A stretch of 55,095 bases of DNA from Halieaceae bacterium. GTDB taxonomy: Bacteria > Pseudomonadota > Gammaproteobacteria > Pseudomonadales > Halieaceae. The stretch's first letter is position 1. Every line of letters starts with the position of its first letter. Of this stretch, positions 17,470-24,941 are shown piece after piece. A program made the position numbers and the translations under genes. The notes under the pieces were generated by a model. It was not told the DNA's origin. It searched no databases and was given only the letters and a program-made list of their open reading frames with translations. The DNA lies in assembly GCA_028280635.1 (NCBI GenBank), contig JANQLM010000079.1:1-55095 (forward strand). Reading direction: 5' to 3'.

Positions 17470-18039
17470 GTGACCAATCCCTGGGAAATCGCCGCCGTCC
17501 TGCTGGGCATCAGCTACCTGCTGCTGGCCATGCGGGAGAAGGTAAGCTGCTGGTACGCCGCCTTTGTCAGCACCGCCATCTTCCTGGTGCTGTTCTGGCA
17601 GGCGGGGTTGCTGATGGAGTCGGCCCTGCAGGTTTACTATCTGGCAATCGCCGCGTACGGGTGGTGGCACTGGCAACACGGCAACCGGGAGGACGGCAGC
17701 CTTGCCATCAGTCGCTGGCAGGCGCCGCAGCACCTGCTGGCGATAAGCGGTGTACTGGCCCTGAGCGCCGGTTCAGGCTTCCTGTTGTCACAGTACACAA
17801 CGGCGGCCTGGCCCTACCTGGATTCCTTCACCACCTGGGGGGCGGTGCTCACGACCTGGATGGTGACTCGCAAGTTACTGGAAAACTGGCTGTACTGGAT
17901 CGTGATCGACGGACTGTCGATCTTCCTGTATATCGATCGTGAGCTATACCTGACCGCGGCGCTGTTCGCCGTTTACGTGGTGATCGTGATCATCGGTTTC
18001 CTGACATGGACGAGGCACTACCGAGCGCAGTTCGCCTGA
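17470..18039 (+). CDS. pnuT: PnuC-family thiamine transporter (PnuT type)
   Basis: 189 aa from GTG 17470, 7 nt after the receptor stop. About seven hydrophobic helices and the PnuC-family motif AAYGWWHWQHG are visible. PnuC homologues transport ribosyl nicotinamide or, in TPP-regulated loci, thiamine by facilitated diffusion with trapping by phosphorylation. Placement after a TPP riboswitch and before a kinase-like gene supports the thiamine branch. It overlaps the next gene by 34 nt, a strong sign of coupled translation. Confidence 0.88.
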   Translation: MTNPWEIAAVLLGISYLLLAMREKVSCWYAAFVSTAIFLVLFWQAGLLMESALQVYYLAIAAYGWWHWQHGNREDGSLAISRWQAPQHLLAISGVLALSAGSGFLLSQYTTAAWPYLDSFTTWGAVLTTWMVTRKLLENWLYWIVIDGLSIFLYIDRELYLTAALFAVYVVIVIIGFLTWTRHYRAQFA

Positions 18040-18797
18040 GCCTGGAGCAGGCGCTGGACCAGTGGCGTCACTGGCAGCCCTCGCCTGACTCCAGGCCGCA
18101 GCCCCTGCGCCGCCTTGACGCCGGACGCAGCAATACCAGCGTATTGGTGGGCGACGGCCAACGACACTGGGTGGTGCGCATTGACGGCTACCGCAGTGAA
18201 CGACTGGGACTCAGCCGCGATGCCGAGTGGCGAGCCCTGGCCAACGCCGCTGCCGCCGGGCTGGCGCCGCAGCCGGCGTACCGGAACCCGGCGCTGGGCA
18301 TAACAGTCTGCCGCTACGTGGAAACCGCCGTCGGCGCCGTGGATTCCATTGCCGGACTGGGGCTGCTGCTGCGCTCCATCCAGGCCCTGCCCGCCATCAA
18401 GTTTCGCCTCGATCCCCTGCAACGCGCGCGTCGCTACCTGGAAGTGCTGGGAGAGCGCGAACTGCCCCCTGCGCTGACTGACGCCTGCGCGGCCCTGGCG
18501 CCATCGCCGCTCACCCTGTGTCACAACGACCTGTTGCGAGCCAACCGGGTAGCCACCGAAGATGGGCTCATAGCGCTGGACTGGGAATACGCCGCCATGG
18601 GCGACCCGCTGTTTGAGCTGGCGGTGATCATCGAGGGCGATGGACTCACCGAGGACGAGGCTACGGCACTGCACCAGGCCTGGTTGGGCGAGCCGCCTGG
18701 CCAGGACGCCCGGCAACAGCTGGTCCTGCAGCGTTGCGTCTACCGGGAACTGGGGGCGCTGTGGGAATGCGCCATGGATATTCTGAAAAGCGAATAG
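18006..18797 (+). CDS. Thiamine kinase-like phosphotransferase
   Basis: 263 aa of the choline kinase/aminoglycoside phosphotransferase fold. The catalytic loop is CHNDLLRAN (His173, Asp175, Asn180) and the metal-binding Asp192 lies in LDWEYAAMGDP, as in ThiK and choline kinases. In this operon it most likely phosphorylates incoming thiamine, trapping it in the cell and feeding TPP synthesis. The start ATG 18006 lies inside the end of the permease gene. It is last of the TPP-regulated set; no terminator hairpin is visible after it. Confidence 0.82.
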   Translation: MDEALPSAVRLSLEQALDQWRHWQPSPDSRPQPLRRLDAGRSNTSVLVGDGQRHWVVRIDGYRSERLGLSRDAEWRALANAAAAGLAPQPAYRNPALGITVCRYVETAVGAVDSIAGLGLLLRSIQALPAIKFRLDPLQRARRYLEVLGERELPPALTDACAALAPSPLTLCHNDLLRANRVATEDGLIALDWEYAAMGDPLFELAVIIEGDGLTEDEATALHQAWLGEPPGQDARQQLVLQRCVYRELGALWECAMDILKSE

Positions 18798-18853
18798 CCC
18801 ATGCCGCTCCAGGCTTCTACACTGTAGGCCTGATGCTATTCGAGGTAAGCACC

Positions 18854-19126
18854 ATGCACTGGCTGAAACTGCTCCCCATCGCCCTACTCACCACTGGCTG
18901 CGCCCTGTTTGAGAAAGAGGACGAGGTAGAGATTCCGCTGTCCGAAGTCCCGCCGGCGGTGATGGCCGCTGCCCAGCAGGCGGTGCCCGGCATTGTTATC
19001 GAGGACGCCGAGCTGGAGGAGGAAGATGGACAAACCGTGTACGAATTGTCCGGCACCGCCGACGGCAGGGAATATGAAATAGAAATCAGCGGAACTGGGG
19101 AGATTCTGGAGGTCGAAGAAGACTGA
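18854..19126 (+). CDS. Small acidic lipoprotein, PepSY-like
   Basis: 90 aa from ATG 18854, preceded by GAGG at 18842-18845. The N-terminal lipobox LLTTGC predicts lipid attachment at Cys17. The mature part is strongly acidic and has a single alpha/beta unit of the PepSY-like type (PPAVMAAAQQAVPG, then YELSGTADGREYEIEISGTGEILEVEED). Such proteins sit in the periplasm and may bind peptides or inhibit proteases, but no activity is known for this one. It lies 57 nt after the thiamine-kinase-like gene and may be transcribed with it. Confidence 0.75.
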   Translation: MHWLKLLPIALLTTGCALFEKEDEVEIPLSEVPPAVMAAAQQAVPGIVIEDAELEEEDGQTVYELSGTADGREYEIEISGTGEILEVEED

Positions 19127-19145
19127 GTCATCAGGATCAGCTGCC

Positions 19146-19544
19146 ATGCAAGTCCACAAGAATGCCGTCAAAGTCGCCCACATGCTGGCCACCCTGGGCC
19201 TGGCCAGTGCGCTGCCCATCCCCGGCATGGCGCAAACGCCGCGCCATGGCGAGATTCGCAGCTTCGACGAGATACGCGCCTGGGACCGGGATGCCGGCGC
19301 ATGGGTGAGCCCGGAGCAGTTCTGGCTCAACTATGCCGCCACTCGCGGCGGACTGACCTGGGGGCGGGGGCCGGACTACCCACCCTACGAGAAAGTGAAG
19401 GAAGGCGACCTGTTCATGGTGGAACTGGACTCCGGGCCCTGCCTGATGGAGTTCTTTCACAGCCGCTGGCGCCGCGCCAACGACGTGCGCCGCTGGGACC
19501 CTGAATTCAACAACTACGGCGGCTGCCCCGACGTATTCAAATAA
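19146..19544 (+). CDS. Exported small protein of unknown function
   Basis: 132 aa. A signal peptide is predicted to end near PGMAQ (residue ~30). The mature ~100 residues are rich in Trp, Arg, Tyr and Asp (FWLNYAATRGGLTWGRGPDYPPY; MEFFHSRWRRANDVRRWDP) and include two Cys (in SGPCLMEF and GGCPDVF) that could form a disulfide. It lies 19 nt after the lipoprotein gene on the same strand. I do not recognise the family. Confidence 0.65.
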   Translation: MQVHKNAVKVAHMLATLGLASALPIPGMAQTPRHGEIRSFDEIRAWDRDAGAWVSPEQFWLNYAATRGGLTWGRGPDYPPYEKVKEGDLFMVELDSGPCLMEFFHSRWRRANDVRRWDPEFNNYGGCPDVFK

Positions 19545-19562
19545 GCCGGTGTCGACCGGCGT

Positions 19563-19940
19563 TTAAGGTTCCGCGGATTGCAACACCTGGCTGACGGCAA
19601 TGCGCAGGCTGATCGCATCGATAGCGCCCTCCAACAGGAAGCCCGCCATCATCGCGAAAGTGATCATTTCAAACCAGGCCGTGTCGGTGCCCTGTTGAAG
19701 AATAGCCTCGAGGGCCAACAGCATCACCAGTGACAACAGGAACAGCGACAGGGCGATTGGCAGCCGAAATACCAGCAGCGAGACACTGTAGCCGGGGCCG
19801 TCGTGCCGAATACGCGCACACACCAGGTCCGCTGAGCGGCTCATGACATCCAGGAAATCAGCGCCGCGGCGGGTGTTGTAACCGCAGCGGTTAAAGTGCC
19901 GTATCAATCCATCGACACCGGTATCGCCGTTCAGTAACAC
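19563..19940 (-). CDS. Predicted two-helix inner-membrane protein, unknown
   Basis: 125 aa from a GTG at 19940; the start is uncertain and later starts are possible. A soluble N-terminal part (~50 aa) precedes two hydrophobic helices (LLVFRLPIALSLFLLSLVML and WFEMITFAMMAGFLLEGAI). No catalytic motif is visible. It ends tail to tail with the small exported protein gene and lies 30 nt after the aminotransferase stop on the same strand, so it may belong to that transcript. Confidence 0.55.
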   Translation of the reverse strand: MLLNGDTGVDGLIRHFNRCGYNTRRGADFLDVMSRSADLVCARIRHDGPGYSVSLLVFRLPIALSLFLLSLVMLLALEAILQQGTDTAWFEMITFAMMAGFLLEGAIDAISLRIAVSQVLQSAEP

Positions 19941-19970
19941 GCCCCCGCGCCTTCCGGTATCAGGGCCTGC

Positions 19971-21158
19971 TCACAGCACCGCCGCCACGGCGGTTGCCAG
20001 GTAGTCAACGTTGCCGCTGTTGACGCCGGCGACGTTGACCCGCGAGGAGCCCACCATGTACACGCTGAATTCTTCTCGCAGGCGGTTTACCTGGTCCGGG
20101 CTCAGGCCGAGGAAGGAGAACATACCGCTCTCGCGGCGGATGAAACTGAAGTCTTCTCCGGTGGCGGCACCGAGCTTGTCGGCCAGCATGTTGCGCACCC
20201 CGTTGATGCGTTCACACATGGCGGCCAGTTCCTCACGCCAGCTATTGTTCAGGGCGCTATCGCTCAGCACCATACCCGCCAGAATCGCCCCGTGAGCGGG
20301 CGGCATGGAATAGATGCGGCGCGCGGCCTTGGTGGCCTGGGAGGAAAACACCTCAGCCTCATCGCGGTCGCGACCGCTGAACACGATCGCCCCGGTACGC
20401 TCGCGGTACAGGCCCATGTTCTTGGAATTTGACGCAGCCACCAGCACCTCGGGCAGGGTGTCCGAGAAGTGGCGGATACCAAACGCGTCCTCCTCCAGAC
20501 CCACGCCCATGCCCTGGTAGGCGGTGTCAATGAAGGGCAACAGGCCCTTGTCCGCCGCCAGCTTCGCCAGCGCCTGCCACTGCTCGGGTGACAGGTCGGC
20601 ACCGCAGGGATTGTGGCAGCAGCCGTGCAGCAGCAGGACATCGCCTGCCTGGGCGGCGGCCAGGTCCTCCAGCATGCCGTCGAAGTCCACCGCATGGTTG
20701 TCGGCGTCGTAGTAGCGATACTCCTTGAATTCCAGGCCCACGGAGCCGATCAGGGGTAGGTGGTTGGGCCAGGTAGGCTGGCTCAGCCAGACCTTGGCCT
20801 GCGGATTGGCCGCCTTGATCACCTCGGCACCGATGCGCAACGCACCGCAGCCGCCGGGCGCCTGCACGCTGCTGACTCGCTCCGCGGCCAGGGCGCCGTG
20901 GCCGGCACCCAGCAGCAGCTCGCGGATACCGCTGATGTAGTGGGCGTCCCCCACCTGCGGCAGGTAAGCCTTGGTGATCTCGCGCTCGGTCAGCGCCTCC
21001 TGGGCACGCTGGATTGCGCTGAACACCGGAGTCTGGCCGCTTTCGTCCTTGTAGACACCGACGGTGAGATCGATCTTGTCGGGGTTGGGGTCGGCGGCAC
21101 AGGCGGCGGACAGCCCGAGGATAGGGTCGGCAGGGAGGCGTTCCAGCGATTCAAACAT
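19971..21158 (-). CDS. Aromatic/aspartate aminotransferase (class I PLP)
   Basis: 395 aa, standard length for the family. The PLP lysine lies in SNSKNMGLYRERTG and the phosphate/substrate region in LLLHGCCHNPCGADL, as in TyrB/AspC-type enzymes. It transfers the amino group between tyrosine, phenylalanine or aspartate and 2-oxoglutarate. Placement 45 nt after the phenylalanine hydroxylase gene argues for tyrosine transamination to 4-hydroxyphenylpyruvate in phenylalanine breakdown. Divergent Lrp-type regulator beyond the hydroxylase probably controls both. Confidence 0.9.
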   Translation of the reverse strand: MFESLERLPADPILGLSAACAADPNPDKIDLTVGVYKDESGQTPVFSAIQRAQEALTEREITKAYLPQVGDAHYISGIRELLLGAGHGALAAERVSSVQAPGGCGALRIGAEVIKAANPQAKVWLSQPTWPNHLPLIGSVGLEFKEYRYYDADNHAVDFDGMLEDLAAAQAGDVLLLHGCCHNPCGADLSPEQWQALAKLAADKGLLPFIDTAYQGMGVGLEEDAFGIRHFSDTLPEVLVAASNSKNMGLYRERTGAIVFSGRDRDEAEVFSSQATKAARRIYSMPPAHGAILAGMVLSDSALNNSWREELAAMCERINGVRNMLADKLGAATGEDFSFIRRESGMFSFLGLSPDQVNRLREEFSVYMVGSSRVNVAGVNSGNVDYLATAVAAVL

Positions 21159-21203
21159 GGCTGTAATTCCGGTCAGTCTTCAGGGATGGCCCCGACGCGG
21201 GGC

Positions 21204-22955
21204 TCAGGCAGCGCTCGCGCTCGGGACAGCTATGGGATTGTCCAACAGCTTGATGCCGCGCTCAATAAGCAGGCCGGTTTCCGAGTCATTTTTTACGAGG
21301 TTTTCGAGACCTTCGCGCAGTGCCCGCGCCAGCGTAGAGCCCGGGCTCGCCAGTTCCAGCAGTTCAAGCCACAGTAACCAGGCCCCTGGGGCTTCGGTCT
21401 GCACCGCCTCAAACAGGGCGCCAAGCGACGCTTCATCCTGCCGCTCGCTTTCCCGCAGCTCCCGCACTTGCTGGTAGAGCGCAAACTCGGCTTCGTCCTG
21501 CGCCGTCCAGGGCACTGTGCGGGTCTCCTTGCGCGACGCGGGTGGGTAGACGTCGAAACGCGCCCGGTCGGCGCTGCCTGGGTAGACGCTGGTGACGTGC
21601 TCACCGACGGCCATGTCGTACTGCCCCCACTCGGGCTGGAACAGCAGTTCCCCACCGGGACCGGTGACGGTGCAGTCGCTGAAACTCATCAGCAGGATAC
21701 GGTGATTCTGCTTGGTAACGCTGTCGAGTACGCCGCGCACGGTGATACCCGACAGGAACTCCAGCACCACCGGTTCGTGGCGACGGATATTCATGGCCTG
21801 CAGTTCATACTCACTGGCGTCTTCCAATGGCTTCATCAGGTTGCACAGGCGCCCCACAGGAGAACCGAAGCCCGCGGCGTGATAGTGGATGCCGTGACCG
21901 TAGAGCTCCTGGTCCCTGTAGGCCAACTGGGTAGGACCTTCGGTGCCGATGTAGACGGCCTGGCCAAGCACATTGGTAAGCAGCCGGTTGAAGCGACCGC
22001 TGACCTGCAGCCCTGAGCTGTACTCGCAGGTGGCGACCACTTCACTGTCAATCGCTACCTGGATAGACTCCGCGCCACCCTTGCGATAACACATGGTCTC
22101 CGCGTATTCATCCAGCACCTGGGTCAGGTGGCGGCAGCTCTTGGTCACAAAAAGCTGGGGTTGCTGGCAGGTAATATCGTAAGCGGTCAGGATGGCGTCG
22201 GCGGTCAGCGGCCGCTTCTCAACACCGGGAGACAGGCAGCTTTCGCTTTCCCCCAGGGACGACAGCAGGCCGGCGCCGAATAGCTGATAATCCTCCGGAC
22301 TTCCCACCAGGCCGTACTCCACGGTCCACCAGTGCAGCCTCCCCAGCAGCGCCATTTCCGAAGGCGGGTGGTCCACGCTGGCGCAGCGCTGCAGCTCTGC
22401 CTCGGCGGCGGCAATCTCCTCCGGAGTGGAACCCGGTGCCTCCTTGACGATGGACAATTCGCGGATCGCCTCGTAGAGGGCGACGTCGTGGCGGTTGTAC
22501 ATGGCCTTCACACCCACCTCGCCGAATCGCTGCAGGTAGTCCGAGTACTCCTCGTCGGCAATGATGGGGGCATGGCCTGCGGACTCGTGAATGATGTCCG
22601 GCGCCGGGGTGTAGAGAATGTGGTCGATGGAACGCATATCGAGGGCGATGGCCAGGATGCGGTTTTGCTGCAGTTCCATAAAGGCCTGGGGCGGGATGAA
22701 GCCATCCACCACCACCGCACGCCAGCCGAGATCGGCAAGGCAGGCGTTCATCTCATCGATAGAGGGGATGTGTTCCACGGAAATCCCGGTGCGTGCCAGC
22801 CCCTCGAAGTAGACCGGATGTGCGGAGTCCCTGAGCTGCGCCACCAACTGGTGCATGGCGTAGCGCCATACCGCCTGGTCCCGGGGTGTGTAGCGGGTAT
22901 CGTAGTCCTGCTCGGCAATGAACTGTTGCAGGTGTTCCGGAATCTTGGCAAGCAT
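21204..22955 (-). CDS. phhA: Phenylalanine 4-monooxygenase, long form
   Basis: 583 aa. The pterin-dependent catalytic core spans roughly residues 10-300. The iron ligands are visible as HESAGH (His123, His128) and VEYGLVG (Glu213). The core oxidises phenylalanine to tyrosine with tetrahydropterin and O2. Unlike the ~265-aa Pseudomonas PhhA, this protein has a ~280-residue C-terminal region of unassigned fold (residues ~310-583) and no N-terminal ACT domain. Longer bacterial homologues of this size exist, as far as I recall, in Bacteroidetes and marine gammaproteobacteria. It heads an operon with the aminotransferase. Confidence 0.9.
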   Translation of the reverse strand: MLAKIPEHLQQFIAEQDYDTRYTPRDQAVWRYAMHQLVAQLRDSAHPVYFEGLARTGISVEHIPSIDEMNACLADLGWRAVVVDGFIPPQAFMELQQNRILAIALDMRSIDHILYTPAPDIIHESAGHAPIIADEEYSDYLQRFGEVGVKAMYNRHDVALYEAIRELSIVKEAPGSTPEEIAAAEAELQRCASVDHPPSEMALLGRLHWWTVEYGLVGSPEDYQLFGAGLLSSLGESESCLSPGVEKRPLTADAILTAYDITCQQPQLFVTKSCRHLTQVLDEYAETMCYRKGGAESIQVAIDSEVVATCEYSSGLQVSGRFNRLLTNVLGQAVYIGTEGPTQLAYRDQELYGHGIHYHAAGFGSPVGRLCNLMKPLEDASEYELQAMNIRRHEPVVLEFLSGITVRGVLDSVTKQNHRILLMSFSDCTVTGPGGELLFQPEWGQYDMAVGEHVTSVYPGSADRARFDVYPPASRKETRTVPWTAQDEAEFALYQQVRELRESERQDEASLGALFEAVQTEAPGAWLLWLELLELASPGSTLARALREGLENLVKNDSETGLLIERGIKLLDNPIAVPSASAA

Positions 22956-23095
22956 CCTTCAAGTGTAGTCGCTATGCACTGTAAGGTGCTTTCCAATTGT
23001 TCAGTTTGAGCACGACTATTTCGAATTATTTTTCTAATATCACTAAATATAGATAGAATATTTCGTCTGGGGCTTAACTATGCGATTGATTGCAC
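22956..23095. promoter_or_regulatory. AT-rich divergent control region, phhA / Lrp regulator
   Basis: 140 bp between two divergent starts. The stretch 23018-23070 is strikingly AT-rich for this genome and contains an imperfect inverted pair, CGAATTATT and AATATTTCG, the kind of bent AT-rich target that Lrp/AsnC proteins use. No exact -10/-35 pair is assigned. Confidence 0.5.
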
Positions 23096-23575
23096 ATGGA
23101 CTCTATTGACTACCACATTCTCGATACCCTGCAGGCCAGGGGCCGCATCAGCAACCAGGACCTGGCCGAAACCGTGGGCATATCCACCGCTGCCTGCTGG
23201 CGCCGGGTCAGGGCCCTGGAAGCTGCCGGCACCATCCAGGGCTACAGCGCCCAGTTGGACCGCCAGCAGCTTGGCCTGGCGCTGTGCGCCTTTGTACACG
23301 TCTCACTGTCGCGCCACCAGCGCCAGAGCACCACCGAGTTTGAGGCCGCCGTCGCCACCCGCCCGGAAGTCCTGGAGTGCTTTGCCACCACCGGCGACGC
23401 CGACTTCATCCTGCGGGTGGTCACCGCTGACATCGAGAGCTTTGATCGCTTCCTGGAAGACTTCCTGATTGGTCTGGAGGGCATTGCCCAGGTTCGGTCC
23501 AACATTGCTTTGAGGGAGCTCAAGTTTGCCACCGCCCTGCCCCTTTCAGAGTCACAGGGCAGGCAGTATAGTTAG
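23096..23575 (+). CDS. Lrp/AsnC-family transcriptional regulator
   Basis: 159 aa from ATG 23096 (a TTG two codons earlier is possible). The N-terminal helix-turn-helix (DYHILDTLQARGRISNQDLAETVGISTAACWRRVRAL) and the C-terminal RAM/ACT-like ligand domain ending in the region FLIGLEGIAQVRSNIALREL are both complete. Divergent placement 140 bp from phhA makes it the likely phenylalanine- or tyrosine-sensing activator of the hydroxylase/aminotransferase operon. Confidence 0.9.
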   Translation: MDSIDYHILDTLQARGRISNQDLAETVGISTAACWRRVRALEAAGTIQGYSAQLDRQQLGLALCAFVHVSLSRHQRQSTTEFEAAVATRPEVLECFATTGDADFILRVVTADIESFDRFLEDFLIGLEGIAQVRSNIALRELKFATALPLSESQGRQYS

Positions 23576-23605
23576 GCAGTAGAGTGGCTCCGGAGGGAGA
23601 CGACA

Positions 23606-23953
23606 ATGTCCACGGCTATGCAAAACAAGGCATTCAACGACGGCTGGCAGGTCATGGACCTGGCCGAGGTCCGGGAGAAGTTTGAAGGGAACCCGGTTGA
23701 GTACCTCGAAGTGCTCAATGTGCCCGCCCTCAGCTGCGGACTGTACAAGCTCGCCGCCGGCAGCAAGGACATGCAGGCGCCCCACGACGAAGACGAGGTG
23801 TACTTCGTCCTGGAAGGCAAGGCACGCATGCGGCTGCAAAACGAAGAGCGCGAAGTGCGGCCGGGCATGCTGCTGTACGTCGGTGCCAGCATGGAGCACA
23901 GCTTCTTCGAGATCGAAGAAGACATGTTGTTACTGGTGTTCTTTTCCGCGTAA
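23606..23953 (+). CDS. Single-domain cupin protein
   Basis: 115 aa, one cupin barrel. Motif 1 appears as APHDEDEVYFVLEGKARM and motif 2 as PGMLLYVGASMEHSF, giving acidic and His side chains able to bind a metal. GGAGGGAG lies just before the ATG. Cupins of this size are dioxygenases, isomerases or binding proteins; nothing here selects one. It lies 30 nt after the Lrp regulator on the same strand, hence possible roles in aromatic amino-acid metabolism. Confidence 0.82.
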   Translation: MSTAMQNKAFNDGWQVMDLAEVREKFEGNPVEYLEVLNVPALSCGLYKLAAGSKDMQAPHDEDEVYFVLEGKARMRLQNEEREVRPGMLLYVGASMEHSFFEIEEDMLLLVFFSA

Positions 23954-23977
23954 AACATCTCGGCGTAAAACATCTCG
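23948..23977. repeat. 15-bp perfect tandem duplication at the cupin stop codon
   Basis: GCGTAAAACATCTCG occurs twice head to tail (23948-23962 and 23963-23977). The first copy contains the cupin gene's last codon and its TAA stop, so the gene end itself has been duplicated without altering the protein. It looks like a recent replication-slippage event. Confidence 0.9.
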
Positions 23978-24024
23978 CCTGAAAGTTCTGCCCCGACCAC
24001 ACGCGCAAGATGCGGCCCGAGCGT

Positions 24025-24429
24025 TTAGGCCGGCATCCCCACCGTAACTGTTCCCGTCACGTGATCACCCAGGCGGTTGCGCCCTGCAACGGCCACCACG
24101 ACCTCACCTGACTCCGCATCCACGCTGCTGACCTCGCCGCTGAAGGTCATGCAGTCGCCGGGAAAGTTTGGCGCACCCAGGCGTATGTTCACCGCACCCA
24201 GTCGCGCCCCGGCGCCCGCCCAATCGGTGACATAGCGACCCACCAGGCCATTGGTGGTGAGTATATTCATGAAGATATCCGGCGAACCCAGGGCCTGGGC
24301 GGCAGCCTTGTCGTGGTGTACGTCCTGGTAGTCCCGCGAGGCAATCGCGCCGCCGACGATCAGCTTTGCCGTTATATCGATACGGAGGTCAGGCAGCTTT
24401 GCGCCGGTTTGGATGTCTGCGACCTTCAT
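24025..24429 (-). CDS. MaoC-like hydratase, catalytic-type subunit (ChsH1-like)
   Basis: 134 aa hot-dog fold. The R-hydratase signature region ASRDYQDVHHD keeps the Asp and His expected of an active MaoC site. It overlaps the second MaoC-type gene by 4 nt (ATGA), and the two probably form a heteromer that hydrates a bulky 2-enoyl-CoA, as in ChsH1/ChsH2 of steroid side-chain degradation. It is the last gene of the Rieske oxygenase operon. Confidence 0.82.
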   Translation of the reverse strand: MKVADIQTGAKLPDLRIDITAKLIVGGAIASRDYQDVHHDKAAAQALGSPDIFMNILTTNGLVGRYVTDWAGAGARLGAVNIRLGAPNFPGDCMTFSGEVSSVDAESGEVVVAVAGRNRLGDHVTGTVTVGMPA

Positions 24430-24941
24430 TGCCCGGCCGGCCGGTATTGCAGTACGCGGAAGCGTTGGCGGCCCACTATCTCGTCGCGCTGGTTGTAAAA
24501 GGTCGATAGTTCGGTCACGAAAAAGCCGGTGCCCAGGGCGGTGGTCTTTTCTTCTGAGATCGCCTCGCAGGTGGCCCGGTAGTGGACCCGGTCCCCGACC
24601 TGCAGGTAGCGTTCGTATTCCTGTTCACAGTTCACCGCCACCACGGCCGGGTAGCCCGCTGCCTGCATGGCCGCCAGCACCGCCAGGGCATTGCCCTCCC
24701 CGGAGCCCGGCGGCTTTTTGCCACCGTAGCCATTCATGGTCCAGGCCATCAACATGGTCGGTGGCGCGACAATATCGTCGAAGCCGGCGGCGCGGGCTGC
24801 CTCTGCATCGGTGTACATCGGGTTGCTATCACCCATGGCCTCACACCAGTGGCGAATCATTGGCGCATTGACCTCGTCCCAGGCCAGAAAGGGACCGAAG
24901 TCACCGCCCAGGTAGTCGGAAAAATCCGGTGCTGCACTCAC
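24426..24941 (-). CDS. MaoC N-terminal-type dehydratase subunit (FAS1-like)
   Basis: 171 aa, resembling the N-terminal hot-dog domain of two-domain MaoC hydratases: APMIRHWCEAMGDSNPMY near the start and QEYERYLQVGDRVHY further on. This half normally binds the long substrate and lacks the catalytic Asp/His pair, which is carried by the partner gene. Start and stop overlap both neighbours by 4 nt, a tight three-gene operon. Confidence 0.82.
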   Translation of the reverse strand: MSAAPDFSDYLGGDFGPFLAWDEVNAPMIRHWCEAMGDSNPMYTDAEAARAAGFDDIVAPPTMLMAWTMNGYGGKKPPGSGEGNALAVLAAMQAAGYPAVVAVNCEQEYERYLQVGDRVHYRATCEAISEEKTTALGTGFFVTELSTFYNQRDEIVGRQRFRVLQYRPAGQ

